A DNA stretch of 64,000 nucleotides from positions 62,001 through 126,000 of the forward strand of contig NZ_AP022590.1 in the NCBI RefSeq assembly GCF_010731775.1, written 5' to 3'. Position numbers and translations under genes: made by a program. The DNA comes from Mycobacterium mantenii. Lineage in GTDB: Bacteria; Actinomycetota; Actinomycetes; Mycobacteriales; Mycobacteriaceae. Shown piece after piece: positions 18,407 to 27,807 of this stretch (positions are counted from its first letter, which is position 1; each line of letters starts with the position of its first letter). Under the pieces are notes generated by a model. It was not told the origin of the DNA and searched no databases. It saw only the letters and a program-made list of their open reading frames with translations.

Positions 18407-21315
18407 GCACTGATCACCAGTCGCGGCGGTTCGTGCCGCGTACCATTCGCCGGTTCGCGTTGCCCATCCTGCTGTTCTGGGTGGGGCTGGCCGCTATCAC
18501 CAACATCGCGGTGCCGCAGCTGGAAGAGGTGGGGAAGACCCACAACGTGGCGCTGAACTCACCGGATGCGGCGTCGCTCAAGGCGATCAAGCGCATCGGC
18601 GAAAAGTTCCACGAATTCGACACGGACAGCTCGGCGATGATCGTGCTGGAAAGCGAGAAGCCGCTGGGCGCCGACGCCCACCGCTTCTACGACGAGATGG
18701 TCCGCAGGCTCGAGCGCGACCGCAAGCACGTCGAGCACGTCCAGGATTTCTGGGGCGATACGTTGACCGCGGCGGGATCGCAGAGCAGTGACGGCAAGGC
18801 CGCCTACGTGCAGCTGTTCCTCGCGGGTAATCAGGGCTCGGCGCTGGCCAACGAGGGCGTCGGCGCCGTCCGCGACATCGTCGAGCACATGAAGCCGCCA
18901 CCGGGCGTCAGGGCGTATGTGACCGGGGCGGCACCGCTGATCTCCGATCAATTCGACGTCGGCAGCAAGGGCACCGCGAAGGTCACCGGGATCACCGTCG
19001 GGGTGATCGCGCTGATGTTGTTCTTCGTCTACCGCTCGGTGCTCACCACGCTCCTGGTGCTCGCGACGGTGCTCATCGAAATGTCTGCCGCCCGAGGGCT
19101 CGTCGCGTTTCTGTGCAACGCAGGCGTGATCGGGCTGTCGACGTACGCGACGAACCTGCTGACGCTGTTGGTGATCGCCGCCGGGACGGACTACGCGATC
19201 TTCTTCGTCGGCCGCTATCAGGAAGCGTGCGGCAGCGGTGAGGATCGCGCAAAAGCCTTCTACACCATGTATCACGGGACGACGCACATCGTGCTGGGTT
19301 CCGGTCTTACCGTGGCCGGCGCGGTGGCCTGCCTGAGTTTCACCCGGCTGCCCTATTTCCAAAGTCTGGGCATTCCGGCCGCGTTGGGGATTCTGGTCGC
19401 GTTGTTCGCCGCGCTCACCCTGGGGCCCGCGATCCTTACCCTGGGCGCCAAGGCGGGCATCTTCGACCCCAAGCGGGCGATACGCACCCGCGGCTGGCGG
19501 CGGATCGGCACCGCCATCGTCCGCTGGCCCGGCGCGGTGCTCGCGGCGGCGTGCGCGCTGGCCCTGGTCGGGCTGATCGCCCTGCCCGGATACAAGACAA
19601 GCTATGACACCCGGCCCTACATGCCCGCCAGCGCGCCGGCCAATATCGGTTACACCGCCGCCGAGAAGCACTTCTCGCGCGCCCGGCTGGAGCCCGAGTT
19701 GTTGATGGTCGAAACCGATCACGACCTGCGTAACCCGGAGAGCATGCTCGTCCTGGACAAGGTGGCCAAGGCGGTGTTTCACGTTCCCGGGGTGGCGCAG
19801 GTGCAGACCATCACCAGGCCGTTGGGAACCCCGCTCGTCCACAGCTCACTCGCATTCTTGGTCAGCAATTCCAGCGCGGCGCAGCAGGAAAACCTGACCT
19901 ACCAACGAGATCGGGCCGACGACGCCCTCAAGCAGGCCAACGAACTGACCAAGACGATCAACATCCTGCGGCAGCAGTACGTGCTGCAGCAGCAGCTCGC
20001 CGGCACCACCCACGACGAGACCCAAAATTTCCATGACACGCTCGGCACGATCCAGGACCTGCGCGACAAGATCGCGAACTTCGACGATTTCTTCCGGCCG
20101 GTGCGCAGCTATTTTTACTGGGAGAAGCACTGTTTCGACATTCCCGTCTGCTTCGCGTTCCGGTCGCTGTTCGACGCCCTCGACGGGATTGATCAGCTCA
20201 CCGAGAAATTCGAAAACCTCACGGCATCGCTGGACAAGCTCGACGCGCTGCAGCCCAAGCTGACGGCGCTCATCCCGCCGCAGATCCAAAGCCAGCAGAC
20301 CAATCGCGATCTGACTCTGGCCAATTACGCCACGCTGTCCGGGATTTACGCGCAGACCGCGGCCGCGATCGACAACGCGACGGCGCTCGGGCGGGCCTTC
20401 GACGCGGCCAAGAACGACGACACGTTCTATCTGCCGCCCGAGGTGTTCAACAACCCCGACTTCAAGCGCGGGCTCAAGCTGTTCCTCTCGCCCGACGGCA
20501 AGGCCGCCCGCATGATCGTCACGCATGAGGGTGATCCCGCGACGCCCGAAGGGATTTCGCACATCGACCCGATCGTGAAGGCCGCGCACGAGGCCCTGAA
20601 GGGCACGCCCATGGCCGGAGCGGGTATCTATCTCGGCGGGACGGCCGCGACATACAAGGACATCCAGGACGGCGCCAAGTACGACCTGATGATCGTGGCG
20701 TTCGCCGCGCTGAGTCTCATCCTGCTGATCATGATGATCATCACGCGCAGCCTGATCGCCGCGCTGGTCATCGTGGGCACGGTGGCCCTCTCCTTGGGCG
20801 CCTCATTCGGGCTGTCAGTTCTGGTGTGGCAGTACATCTTCGGCATCCAGCTCTATTGGGTCGTGCTCGCGCTGGCCGTGATCCTGCTGCTGGCGGTCGG
20901 ATCCGACTACAACCTGCTGCTGATCTCGCGGTTCAAGGAAGAGATCCACGCCGGCCTCAACACCGGCATCATCCGGGCGATGGCCGGCTCGGGTTCGGTC
21001 GTCACTTCGGCCGGCATCGTTTTCGCGGTCACCATGTGCGCGTTCGTGTTCAGCGGCTTCCAGGTCCTCGGTCAGATCGGGACCACGATCGGCCTCGGCT
21101 TGTTGTTCGACACGCTGATCGTGCGCTCGTTCATGACGCCCTCCGTCGCAAGGCTTCTCGGGCGCTGGTTCTGGTGGCCCCAACGGGTGCGCCCGCGTCC
21201 GGCCAGCACCATGCTGCGGCCCTACGGTCCGCGCCCGGCGGTTCGTCAGCTGTTGTTGTGGGACGACGACGACCCGGTGGCGATGTCCGGATCGAGGTCC
21301 GGCTCGAGGTCCTGA
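18403..21315 (+). CDS. MmpL-family RND lipid transporter
   Basis: A 970-residue RND transporter. Helix TM1 is near 19-37, helices 2-6 cluster around 190-345, a large second periplasmic domain follows, and helices 8-12 are near 765-925. Proton-relay Asp-Tyr pairs are D263-Y264 (GTDYAIFF) and D835-Y836 (GSDYNLLL). The second periplasmic domain holds a long glutamine-rich helical hairpin (about 485-575), as in the MmpL4/MmpL5 group, which handles siderophores and drugs. Substrate is unknown. It is coupled to mmpS and probably TetR-controlled. Confidence 0.92.
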   Translation: MSTDHQSRRFVPRTIRRFALPILLFWVGLAAITNIAVPQLEEVGKTHNVALNSPDAASLKAIKRIGEKFHEFDTDSSAMIVLESEKPLGADAHRFYDEMVRRLERDRKHVEHVQDFWGDTLTAAGSQSSDGKAAYVQLFLAGNQGSALANEGVGAVRDIVEHMKPPPGVRAYVTGAAPLISDQFDVGSKGTAKVTGITVGVIALMLFFVYRSVLTTLLVLATVLIEMSAARGLVAFLCNAGVIGLSTYATNLLTLLVIAAGTDYAIFFVGRYQEACGSGEDRAKAFYTMYHGTTHIVLGSGLTVAGAVACLSFTRLPYFQSLGIPAALGILVALFAALTLGPAILTLGAKAGIFDPKRAIRTRGWRRIGTAIVRWPGAVLAAACALALVGLIALPGYKTSYDTRPYMPASAPANIGYTAAEKHFSRARLEPELLMVETDHDLRNPESMLVLDKVAKAVFHVPGVAQVQTITRPLGTPLVHSSLAFLVSNSSAAQQENLTYQRDRADDALKQANELTKTINILRQQYVLQQQLAGTTHDETQNFHDTLGTIQDLRDKIANFDDFFRPVRSYFYWEKHCFDIPVCFAFRSLFDALDGIDQLTEKFENLTASLDKLDALQPKLTALIPPQIQSQQTNRDLTLANYATLSGIYAQTAAAIDNATALGRAFDAAKNDDTFYLPPEVFNNPDFKRGLKLFLSPDGKAARMIVTHEGDPATPEGISHIDPIVKAAHEALKGTPMAGAGIYLGGTAATYKDIQDGAKYDLMIVAFAALSLILLIMMIITRSLIAALVIVGTVALSLGASFGLSVLVWQYIFGIQLYWVVLALAVILLLAVGSDYNLLLISRFKEEIHAGLNTGIIRAMAGSGSVVTSAGIVFAVTMCAFVFSGFQVLGQIGTTIGLGLLFDTLIVRSFMTPSVARLLGRWFWWPQRVRPRPASTMLRPYGPRPAVRQLLLWDDDDPVAMSGSRSGSRS

Positions 21316-21332
21316 TCGAACGTGCTTGCGCG

Positions 21333-21410
21333 CTAACGCAGCACGGTGGCGACGATCCCGGCGAGGTAGCCCAGCCGGGCGACCTCAGACGGCCGGAATT
21401 CCGGGCCGGG
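21333..21410 (-). pseudogene. Duplicated 3' end of the ACT-domain gene
   Basis: Read on the minus strand this encodes the last 25 residues and TAG stop of the ACT protein (ending LGYLAGIVATVLR). It differs from the true gene end at 22810-22887 at three positions; two are silent and one is V for M. No upstream coding part remains, so it is a fragment. It lies 17 bp past mmpL and marks the left edge of the HNH element. Confidence 0.85.
21334..21410. repeat. 77-bp direct repeat, left copy
   Basis: It matches 22811-22887 at 74 of 77 positions, 1477 bp apart. Together the two copies bracket the DUF222-HNH gene. Confidence 0.9.
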
Positions 21411-21426
21411 GATCGGGCGGCCTGGA

Positions 21427-21440
21427 TTTGTCGGTGGTGG
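21427..21440. repeat. 14-bp inverted repeat, left arm TTTGTCGGTGGTGG
   Basis: Perfect reverse complement of 22690-22703. It sits 13 bp before the HNH gene start. Confidence 0.7.
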
Positions 21441-21456
21441 CTGCAATGATGATGTG

Positions 21457-22710
21457 ATGTCTTTGACGGCATCCGCTGGTGCTGTGGTGGTGAGTCCCAG
21501 CGAGCGTGTTGCGGTGTTGTTCGAGGAGCTGGCGGAGTTGACGGGTCAGCGCAACGCGATTGATGGGCGCATCGTTGAGATCGTCGCCGAGATCGATCGC
21601 GACCAATTGTGTGGCGTCACCGGCGCGCGGTCGGTGCCGGCGTTGGTGGCCTGGAAGACGGGCTGCTCGTCGGCGAACGCGCACACGATCAGCACCATCG
21701 CGAGCCGGCTCGAGGAGTTCCCACGCTGCGCTCAAGGCATGCGAGAGGGCCGGCTGTCGACCGATCAGGTCGGCGTCATCGCGGCGCGGGCCGGGGCGGG
21801 TTCTGATGAGCACTACGCGCAGCTGGCGCGCTGCGCCACGGTCAATCAGCTGCGCACCGCGGTCAAGCTGGAACCGCGACCCGAACCCGACCCCCGGCCC
21901 GGGCTCGAGCGCTGCTCGATCACGACGACTACCAACGAGCAGGGCAGCTGCTATCGGATCGCACTTGCCCACCAGGACGCCGCGAAGTTCGACGCCGCCT
22001 TGGCGTCTCACCGTGATGCGCTGATCGCCGAGTGGAAGCACGATCACGGTGAGGGCCGGGGCGCTTTAGATCAGCGGCCCCCGTTGCCGGGCACCGCCGA
22101 GGCGTTTATGCGCCTGGTTGAGGCCGGATGGGACGCCGAGGCGGCCCGCCGCCCGCACGGGCAGCACACCACCGTGGTGGTGCATGTCGACGTCGAGCAG
22201 CCCGCTGCGGCACTGCATCTGGGTCCGCTGCTCACCGACGCCGAACGCCGATACCTCACGTGTGATGGCACTGCCGAAGTCTGGTTCGAGCGTCACGGTG
22301 AGGTCATCGGTGCCGGGAGGGCGACCCGCCTGATCAACCGGCGGCTTCGCCGCGCGCTGGAGTATCGCGACCGCACGTGCGTGGTTCCGGGTTGCGGTGC
22401 CACCCGTGGTCTGCACGCCCATCACATCTGGCACTGGGAGGACGGCGGCCCCACGGAGTTGGCCAACCTGGTGCTGTTATGCCCTCATCATCACCGGTTG
22501 CACCATCGGGGCGTCATCACCATCACCGGACCCGCAGGCGCTCTCACCGTCACCGACGACGCCGGCCGGTTACTGAGCCCGGGATCGCTGGCACGCCCAC
22601 CGACCCAACCCCCTCCCGCGGTGGCGCCCTGCCCGGGACCTACCGGCGAGCGCGCCGACTGGTGGTGGTATGAACCCTTCCACCCCCAACCACCACCGAC
22701 AAACAACTAG
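21457..22710 (+). CDS. DUF222/13E12-family HNH endonuclease
   Basis: A 417-residue protein: an N-terminal DUF222 helical region (about 10-300) and a C-terminal HNH nuclease with zinc ligands C308 and C313, the catalytic HAHH (320-323), and C342-P-H-H-H. The tail is proline-rich. DUF222-HNH genes are multi-copy in mycobacteria, including the REP13E12 repeats used by phage phiRv1 as attachment sites. Start: ATG 21457, or the preceding GTG 21454. Its last codons form the right inverted repeat. It probably nicks or cuts DNA in element spread; target unknown. Confidence 0.87.
   Translation: MSLTASAGAVVVSPSERVAVLFEELAELTGQRNAIDGRIVEIVAEIDRDQLCGVTGARSVPALVAWKTGCSSANAHTISTIASRLEEFPRCAQGMREGRLSTDQVGVIAARAGAGSDEHYAQLARCATVNQLRTAVKLEPRPEPDPRPGLERCSITTTTNEQGSCYRIALAHQDAAKFDAALASHRDALIAEWKHDHGEGRGALDQRPPLPGTAEAFMRLVEAGWDAEAARRPHGQHTTVVVHVDVEQPAAALHLGPLLTDAERRYLTCDGTAEVWFERHGEVIGAGRATRLINRRLRRALEYRDRTCVVPGCGATRGLHAHHIWHWEDGGPTELANLVLLCPHHHRLHHRGVITITGPAGALTVTDDAGRLLSPGSLARPPTQPPPAVAPCPGPTGERADWWWYEPFHPQPPPTNN
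22690..22703. repeat. 14-bp inverted repeat, right arm CCACCACCGACAAA
   Basis: Perfect reverse complement of 21427-21440. It encodes the PPPT of the HNH protein's C-terminus. Confidence 0.7.
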
Positions 22711-22809
22711 CTTGGTTTCCGGAATCGGTCACTACCGGCAATGCATCGAAGCTCAAACACGTTGATGGATCAAGTGATTCGTTGACGCTACCGGCTGAGT
22801 CACCGGCCA

Positions 22810-23466
22810 CTAGCGCAGCATGGTGGCGACGATCCCGGCGAGGTAGCCCAACCGGGCGACCTCAGACGGCCGGAATTCCGGGCCGGGTCGGCCGAGCACC
22901 ACCGCGGTGTGCGGGTCGCCCAGCGGGGCCGCGACCATCGTCACATCCATATCGCGCCACGCCTTGGGCACCCACTCGGCGTTGCTGTCCAGCGTCGCGG
23001 CCCGCGCCAGCGGCAGCCACGGCGCCGAGTCCGCCTTGGTCTCCGGGGCGCCCGGGCTGCCGGCCAGGCGCTGCAGCTCGCCGCCCACACTGCGCAACAC
23101 CGTGCACCAGCTGACGCGCAACACCTTGGGCGCCTCGTCGGAGAGAACCTGCAGTCGTGCCGCCTTGGTGTCGGCCGCGGCGACGTGGTCGAGCAGCTCC
23201 AGCTCGCGATGCGCTTCCAGCAGGCCGGTGTGCGGGCGCACACTGTCCACCCGGACACCGGACAGGGACTCCGCGGCGGTGATCAGCGTGTCAGGCATCG
23301 CGCCCGGCGGCAGTTCGATCACCAGGTCGTCGGTCGCGTAACCCGCGATGCGCTCCACGACATCGAGCGACAAGATGTCGGCGCCCACCGAACCGAGCGC
23401 CACCGCCAGCGACCCCAGGCTGCCTGGCCGGTCGACGAGCTCGATGCGCAACAGATAGGAGGGCAC
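22810..23466 (-). CDS. ACT-domain protein (Rv3013-like)
   Basis: A 218-residue protein with an N-terminal ACT domain (1 to about 75, YLLRIELVDRPGSLGSLA), which suggests amino-acid or small-ligand sensing. A GAF-like C-terminal part of unknown role ends GYLAGIVATMLR. It corresponds to Rv3013 of M. tuberculosis. The start is GTG 23466; longer readings add a non-conserved N-terminus. In M. tuberculosis its homologue is next to ligA; here about 6.8 kb of inserted genes separate them, and its 3' 77 bp are duplicated at 21334-21410. Confidence 0.88.
   Translation of the reverse strand: MPSYLLRIELVDRPGSLGSLAVALGSVGADILSLDVVERIAGYATDDLVIELPPGAMPDTLITAAESLSGVRVDSVRPHTGLLEAHRELELLDHVAAADTKAARLQVLSDEAPKVLRVSWCTVLRSVGGELQRLAGSPGAPETKADSAPWLPLARAATLDSNAEWVPKAWRDMDVTMVAAPLGDPHTAVVLGRPGPEFRPSEVARLGYLAGIVATMLR
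22811..22887. repeat. 77-bp direct repeat, right copy (inside the ACT gene)
   Basis: The intact copy, forming the final 25 codons and stop of the ACT-domain gene. Confidence 0.9.
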
Positions 23467-23596
23467 GGCCAACACTGTTGCACAGCGATGTGAAGACGGC
23501 ATTTCGGCTCGACCCGGTTGCGACGGTCATCGCGGCGACGGTGCTCACCGGTCTCGGGATCGGCAACGGGCGTGCAGGCGGCGGCACGCGCGCGGC

Positions 23597-23602
23597 TAGG
23601 CT
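23597..23602 (+). promoter_or_regulatory. -10 box TAGGCT of gatC
   Basis: TAGGCT ends 8 nt before the GTG at 23611, consistent with a leaderless gatC-gatA transcript. Confidence 0.45.
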
Positions 23603-23610
23603 TTCGGATC

Positions 23611-23910
23611 GTGTCCCAGATCTCCCGCGACGAGGTAGCGCATCTGGCCCGGCTGTCCCGGCTGGCGCTGACCGACAGCGAGCTCGATAGCTTCGCCGGC
23701 CAACTCGGCGCCATCCTGACCCACGTCAGCCAGGTGCAGGCGGTCGATGTCACCGGCGTCGAAGCGACCGACAACCCGCTCAAGGACGTCAACGTCACCC
23801 GCCCGGACGAGCCGACACCCTGCCTGACCCAGGCCGAGGCGCTGGCCGAAGCGCCCGCCGCCATCGACGGCCGCTTCGGGGTCCCGCAGATCCTGGGGGA
23901 CAGCGAGTGA
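23611..23910 (+). CDS. gatC: Asp-tRNA(Asn)/Glu-tRNA(Gln) amidotransferase subunit C
   Basis: A 99-residue GatC beginning [21 protein letters not shown] and ending in the family [10 protein letters not shown]. It wraps and stabilises GatA in the GatCAB complex, which converts Glu-tRNA(Gln), and often Asp-tRNA(Asn), to the amide form. GTG start at 23611. The stop overlaps the gatA GTG by 4 bp. gatB lies 4 kb downstream, separated by pfkA and a ParA-like gene. Confidence 0.95.
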   Translation: MSQISRDEVAHLARLSRLALTDSELDSFAGQLGAILTHVSQVQAVDVTGVEATDNPLKDVNVTRPDEPTPCLTQAEALAEAPAAIDGRFGVPQILGDSE

Positions 23911-25397
23911 ACGAGATCATCCAGTCCGACGCCGCCACACTGGCCGCCCGGATCGCGGCCAAAGAGGTGTCGTCCGTCGAGGTCACCCAGGCGTGCCTGG
24001 ACCAGATCGCGGCGACCGACGACCGCTACCACGCCTTCCTGCACGTGGCGGCCGACGAGGCGCTGGGCGCGGCCGCCGTCGTCGACGAGGCCGTCGCGGC
24101 CGGGGAGCGGCTGCCGTCCCCGCTGGCCGGGGTGCCGCTGGCGCTCAAGGACGTCTTCACCACCGTCGACATGCCCACCACCTGCGGGTCCAAGATCCTC
24201 GAGGGCTGGCGTTCCCCGTACGACGCCACCGTCACCTCGCGGCTGCGCGCGGCGGGAATCCCGATCCTGGGCAAGACCAACATGGACGAGTTCGCGATGG
24301 GCAGCTCGACCGAGAACTCCGCCTACGGCCCCACCCGCAACCCGTGGGACGTCGACCGGGTCCCCGGCGGCTCCGGCGGGGGCAGCGCCGCCGCGCTGGC
24401 CGCGTTCCAGGCGCCGCTGGCCATCGGATCCGACACCGGCGGCTCCATCCGGCAGCCCGCCGCGTTGACCGCGACGGTCGGGGTCAAGCCGACCTACGGC
24501 ACCGTGTCCCGCTACGGGCTGGTGGCGTGCGCGTCGTCGCTGGATCAGGGCGGCCCGTGCGCCCGCACGGTGCTCGATACCGCGCTGCTGCATCAGGTGA
24601 TCGCCGGGCACGACACCCGCGACTCCACATCGGTCGACGCGACGATTCCCGACGTCGCCGCTGCCGCCAAAGCCGGCGCGGCCGGCGACCTCAAGGGCGT
24701 GCGCGTCGGGGTGGTCAAGCAGCTGCGCGGCGAGGGCTACCAGCCCGGGGTGCTGAGAACTTTCGAGGCCGCCGTCGAGCAGCTGACCGCTCTGGGTGCC
24801 GACGTGAGCGAGGTCGACTGCCCGCACTTCGAGTACGCACTGGCCGCCTACTACCTGATCCTGCCGTCGGAGGTGTCGAGCAACCTGGCCCGCTTCGACG
24901 CGATGCGCTACGGGCTGCGGGTCGGTGACGACGGCAACCACAGCGCCGAGGAAGTGATGGCCATGACCCGGGCCGCCGGCTTCGGGCCGGAGGTGAAGCG
25001 GCGCATCATGATCGGCACCTACGCGCTGTCGGCCGGGTACTACGACGCCTACTACAACCAGGCCCAGAAGGTGCGCACCCTGATCGCCCGCGACCTGGAC
25101 GAGGCCTATCGCTCGGTGGACGTGGTGGTGTCGCCCGCGACCCCGACGACGGCGTTCCGGCTGGGCGAAAAGGTGGACGATCCGCTGGCGATGTATCTGT
25201 TCGACCTGTGCACCCTGCCGCTGAATCTGGCCGGCCACTGCGGTATGTCGGTGCCGGCCGGTCTGTCGCCGGACGACGACCTGCCGGTCGGGCTGCAGAT
25301 CATGGCGCCCGCACTGGCCGACGACCGGCTCTACCGGGTTGGCGCCGCCTACGAGGCGACCCGCGGACCGCTGCCGTCGGCGCCCGTCGCGCGCTAA
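23907..25397 (+). CDS. gatA: Glu-tRNA(Gln) amidotransferase subunit A
   Basis: A 496-residue amidase-signature enzyme that releases ammonia from glutamine. The catalytic triad is visible as K81 (ALKDVF), cis-Ser156 (PGGSGGGS) and nucleophile Ser180 ([10 protein letters not shown]). Length and motifs are typical. GTG start within the GTGA overlap with gatC. Works with GatC and GatB in the cytosol on Glu-tRNA(Gln), charged by the non-discriminating GltX at 42723. Confidence 0.96.
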   Translation: MNEIIQSDAATLAARIAAKEVSSVEVTQACLDQIAATDDRYHAFLHVAADEALGAAAVVDEAVAAGERLPSPLAGVPLALKDVFTTVDMPTTCGSKILEGWRSPYDATVTSRLRAAGIPILGKTNMDEFAMGSSTENSAYGPTRNPWDVDRVPGGSGGGSAAALAAFQAPLAIGSDTGGSIRQPAALTATVGVKPTYGTVSRYGLVACASSLDQGGPCARTVLDTALLHQVIAGHDTRDSTSVDATIPDVAAAAKAGAAGDLKGVRVGVVKQLRGEGYQPGVLRTFEAAVEQLTALGADVSEVDCPHFEYALAAYYLILPSEVSSNLARFDAMRYGLRVGDDGNHSAEEVMAMTRAAGFGPEVKRRIMIGTYALSAGYYDAYYNQAQKVRTLIARDLDEAYRSVDVVVSPATPTTAFRLGEKVDDPLAMYLFDLCTLPLNLAGHCGMSVPAGLSPDDDLPVGLQIMAPALADDRLYRVGAAYEATRGPLPSAPVAR

Positions 25398-25436
25398 TCG
25401 CGCCATAAGCCCGCAGCCCCAGGCAAGATGAAGGGC

Positions 25437-26468
25437 ATGCGGATCGGAGTGCTCACCGGAGGCGGCGACTGCCCCGGACTCAACGCGGTCATCCGGGCAG
25501 TGGTGCGGACGTGCGACTCCCGGTACGGCTCGTCGGTGGTCGGATTCCAGGACGGTTGGCGCGGGTTGCTGGAGAACCGGCGTATCCAGCTGCACAACGA
25601 CGACCGCAACGACCGCCTGCTGGCCAAGGGCGGAACCATGCTGGGCACCGCCCGCGTGCACCCCGACAAGCTGCAGGCCGGGCTGAACCAGATCAAGCAG
25701 ACCCTCGACGACAACGGGATCGACGTTCTGATCCCCATCGGCGGGGAAGGCACGCTGACGGCCGCGCACTGGCTCTCGGAGGAAAACGTCCCCGTGATCG
25801 GTGTGCCGAAGACCATCGACAACGACATCGATTGCACCGACGTGACTTTCGGCCACGACACCGCGTTGACCGTCGCCACCGACGCCATCGACCGGTTGCA
25901 CAGCACCGCCGAATCGCACCAGCGGGTGATGCTGGTCGAGGTGATGGGCCGGCACGCCGGCTGGATCGCGCTGAACGCGGGCCTGGCTTCGGGCGCGCAC
26001 ATGACGCTGATCCCCGAGCAGCCGTTCGACGTCGAAGAGGTCTGTCGGCTGGTCAAAAGGCGCTTCCAGCGCGGAGATTCGCACTTTATCTGCGTGGTCG
26101 CCGAGGGCGCCAAACCCATCCCCGGCTCGATTTCGTTGCGGGAAGGCGGGATTGACGAATTCGGCCACGAAAAGTTCACCGGCGTGGCCGCTCAGCTCGG
26201 CGCCGAGGTGGAGAAGCGGATCAACAAAGACGTCCGGGTGACCGTGCTAGGTCACGTGCAGCGCGGCGGCACCCCGACGGCCTACGACCGGGTGCTGGCC
26301 ACCCGGTTCGGGGTGAATGCGGCCGACGCCGCGCATGCCGGGGAATACGGCCAGATGGTGTCGCTGCGCGGGCAGGACATCGGCCGAGTGCCGCTGGCCG
26401 ACGCGGTGCGTCAGCTCAAGCTGGTGCCCGAGACCCGCTACGACGACGCCGCCGCCTTCTTCGGTTAG
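25437..26468 (+). CDS. pfkA: 6-phosphofructokinase
   Basis: A 343-residue PfkA of the actinobacterial group. It opens [18 protein letters not shown] lies at 102-105 and the catalytic TIDND at 126-130. Gly at the position that is Asp in pyrophosphate enzymes points to ATP as phosphoryl donor. It phosphorylates fructose 6-phosphate in glycolysis. Start ATG 25437 matches the conserved N-terminus; ATG 25428 would add three residues. Located between gatA and an inserted ATPase gene. Confidence 0.94.
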   Translation: MRIGVLTGGGDCPGLNAVIRAVVRTCDSRYGSSVVGFQDGWRGLLENRRIQLHNDDRNDRLLAKGGTMLGTARVHPDKLQAGLNQIKQTLDDNGIDVLIPIGGEGTLTAAHWLSEENVPVIGVPKTIDNDIDCTDVTFGHDTALTVATDAIDRLHSTAESHQRVMLVEVMGRHAGWIALNAGLASGAHMTLIPEQPFDVEEVCRLVKRRFQRGDSHFICVVAEGAKPIPGSISLREGGIDEFGHEKFTGVAAQLGAEVEKRINKDVRVTVLGHVQRGGTPTAYDRVLATRFGVNAADAAHAGEYGQMVSLRGQDIGRVPLADAVRQLKLVPETRYDDAAAFFG

Positions 26469-26601
26469 GCCGCGCGCCAGGCAAACAACCGGTGGATCTG
26501 GGTGAACCGCGACTTGAATTCGCCCGCTAATGATCCAGGTGGTTCGCTATTACCGCATTTTGGTGGTTTCCGGACCGGTCCCCGAGGGTTATACCGGGAG
26601 T

Positions 26602-27780
26602 ATGAGCAACCGCGGTGCGATTCGCGGAGTCGTTCAACAATCCGCTGTAGCGGCGGGACCACCGGACCCGCCGAACCCGAAGCCGGGCCCGCGCGAGTGG
26701 CGCGCCGACGGCGACCCCGCGGCCGCCACCGTGCCGCAGTCCCGCGGCCCGAACCGCCAGGGCACCGGCCCCCCGCAACCGCCACCTGCCGCGCAGCCGC
26801 CACCGCGGTGGATCCCACCACGGCCTCGCCCCGAGCCGATGCTGGGCGCGACGGCGCTGGACCGGTTCGACACTCACGACACCGACGCCGCGGGCTTCAA
26901 CTGGCGGCAGCTGATTCACCGCCTCACCGGAATCGAGCTCGGCGCTGGCAAGAACACGACCTATGAGAACGCGCTGCGGCAGCGCATCCGCGCGAGCGTG
27001 GGTGGCGCCTTTCCGATCTCCGTCCTCAACCTCAAGGGTGGGGTCGGCAAGACGGCGGTGGTGGAGGCGCTGGGCTCGACGTTCGCCGCCGTGCGCGACG
27101 ACCGGGTGCTCGCCCTCGATATCGATGCCGGTGACTTGGCGGAGCGCCACGGCCGGCGCAACCCGCACAGCCTGGCCGACCTGCTGCACGGCAACCCGGC
27201 GGCGGAATACGAGGACATCCGCGCGCTGACGTATATGAACGGCTCCGGGCTGGAAGTGCTCGGGCTGCCGGACACCGACTGGCGCCTGGAGCGCCAGGAC
27301 ATGCTGCGGGCCTTTTCGATGCTGCGAAACCAGTATTCGCTGGTGCTCGTCGATTGTGTCAAGACGCTCAATTCCGCTGTGATGGACGCTGTTCTGCCGG
27401 AATCGCGGGCGTTGGTGGTGGTCACCAGCCCCGCCGTCGATGCGGTACGTAAAACCCGGACGACGCTGGAATGGTTGTGCCACAACGGGTATCAATCGTT
27501 GATGCAGTGGACCGTGCTGGCCATCAACCATGTCGAGCCGGCCAAGGTGGACGCTGTGGCCGTCACCGAACTCGACCGGCTGTCCGCCCGCGTCGGCGCC
27601 ACCGTGGTGCTGCCATTCGATCGGCACGTGCACGAGGGACGAAAGATCGCGCTGGACCGAATGAGCAAGGAGAGCCGGCGCAGTTACCTGGAGATGGCGG
27701 CCGTGCTGGCCGACATGTTCCCGGGCAGGGGAGGGCAGCGCGACCGGTTCCCGGTGGCGCGATCACCGCACACCGGCTGA
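26602..27780 (+). CDS. MinD/ParA-like ATPase with proline-rich N-terminus (EspI-like)
   Basis: A 392-residue protein. Residues 1 to about 78 are proline-rich and probably disordered. A ParA/MinD-type P-loop ATPase follows, with deviant Walker A KGGVGKT (145-151), LALDIDAGDL (170-179) and Walker B-like LVLVDCV. A proline-rich head on a MinD-type ATPase is the layout of EspI-type proteins of ESX secretion loci. No partner genes (parB, esx, ecc) are nearby. The ATG at 26602 follows GGGAG; an ORF extension to 26530 is unlikely. I do not recall a gene here in M. tuberculosis, where pfkA and gatB are adjacent. Confidence 0.75.
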   Translation: MSNRGAIRGVVQQSAVAAGPPDPPNPKPGPREWRADGDPAAATVPQSRGPNRQGTGPPQPPPAAQPPPRWIPPRPRPEPMLGATALDRFDTHDTDAAGFNWRQLIHRLTGIELGAGKNTTYENALRQRIRASVGGAFPISVLNLKGGVGKTAVVEALGSTFAAVRDDRVLALDIDAGDLAERHGRRNPHSLADLLHGNPAAEYEDIRALTYMNGSGLEVLGLPDTDWRLERQDMLRAFSMLRNQYSLVLVDCVKTLNSAVMDAVLPESRALVVVTSPAVDAVRKTRTTLEWLCHNGYQSLMQWTVLAINHVEPAKVDAVAVTELDRLSARVGATVVLPFDRHVHEGRKIALDRMSKESRRSYLEMAAVLADMFPGRGGQRDRFPVARSPHTG

Positions 27781-27794
27781 TACAGGCACACCAT

Positions 27795-27800
27795 TAGGAT
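27795..27800 (+). promoter_or_regulatory. -10 box TAGGAT of gatB
   Basis: TAGGAT ends 7 nt before the ATG at 27808, so gatB has its own leaderless promoter despite the upstream ATPase gene. Confidence 0.5.
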
Positions 27801-27807
27801 CGAGCGC

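Larger units (their letters stand above)
21411..22887 (+). mobile_element. 13E12-type element carrying a DUF222-HNH gene
   Basis: A 1477-bp unit defined by the direct repeats (the alternative frame is 21334-22810). It holds one gene, 14-bp inverted repeats (21427-21440, 22690-22703) and a copy of the ACT-gene 3' end. Size and gene content resemble REP13E12 elements of M. tuberculosis. The proposed entry route, replacing the end of the target gene, is an inference. Confidence 0.6.

Noticed and set aside
21411..22810. Prophage or classical insertion sequence at the HNH gene
   Set aside because: No integrase, transposase or phage structural gene is present; only a DUF222-HNH protein, so I describe it as a 13E12-type element.
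23319..26168. 949-codon open frame antisense to gatA and pfkA
   Set aside because: It is a shadow frame created by high GC third positions; it is low in hydrophobic patterning, rich in R/G/H/Q, and the sense strand encodes fully conserved gatC, gatA and pfkA.
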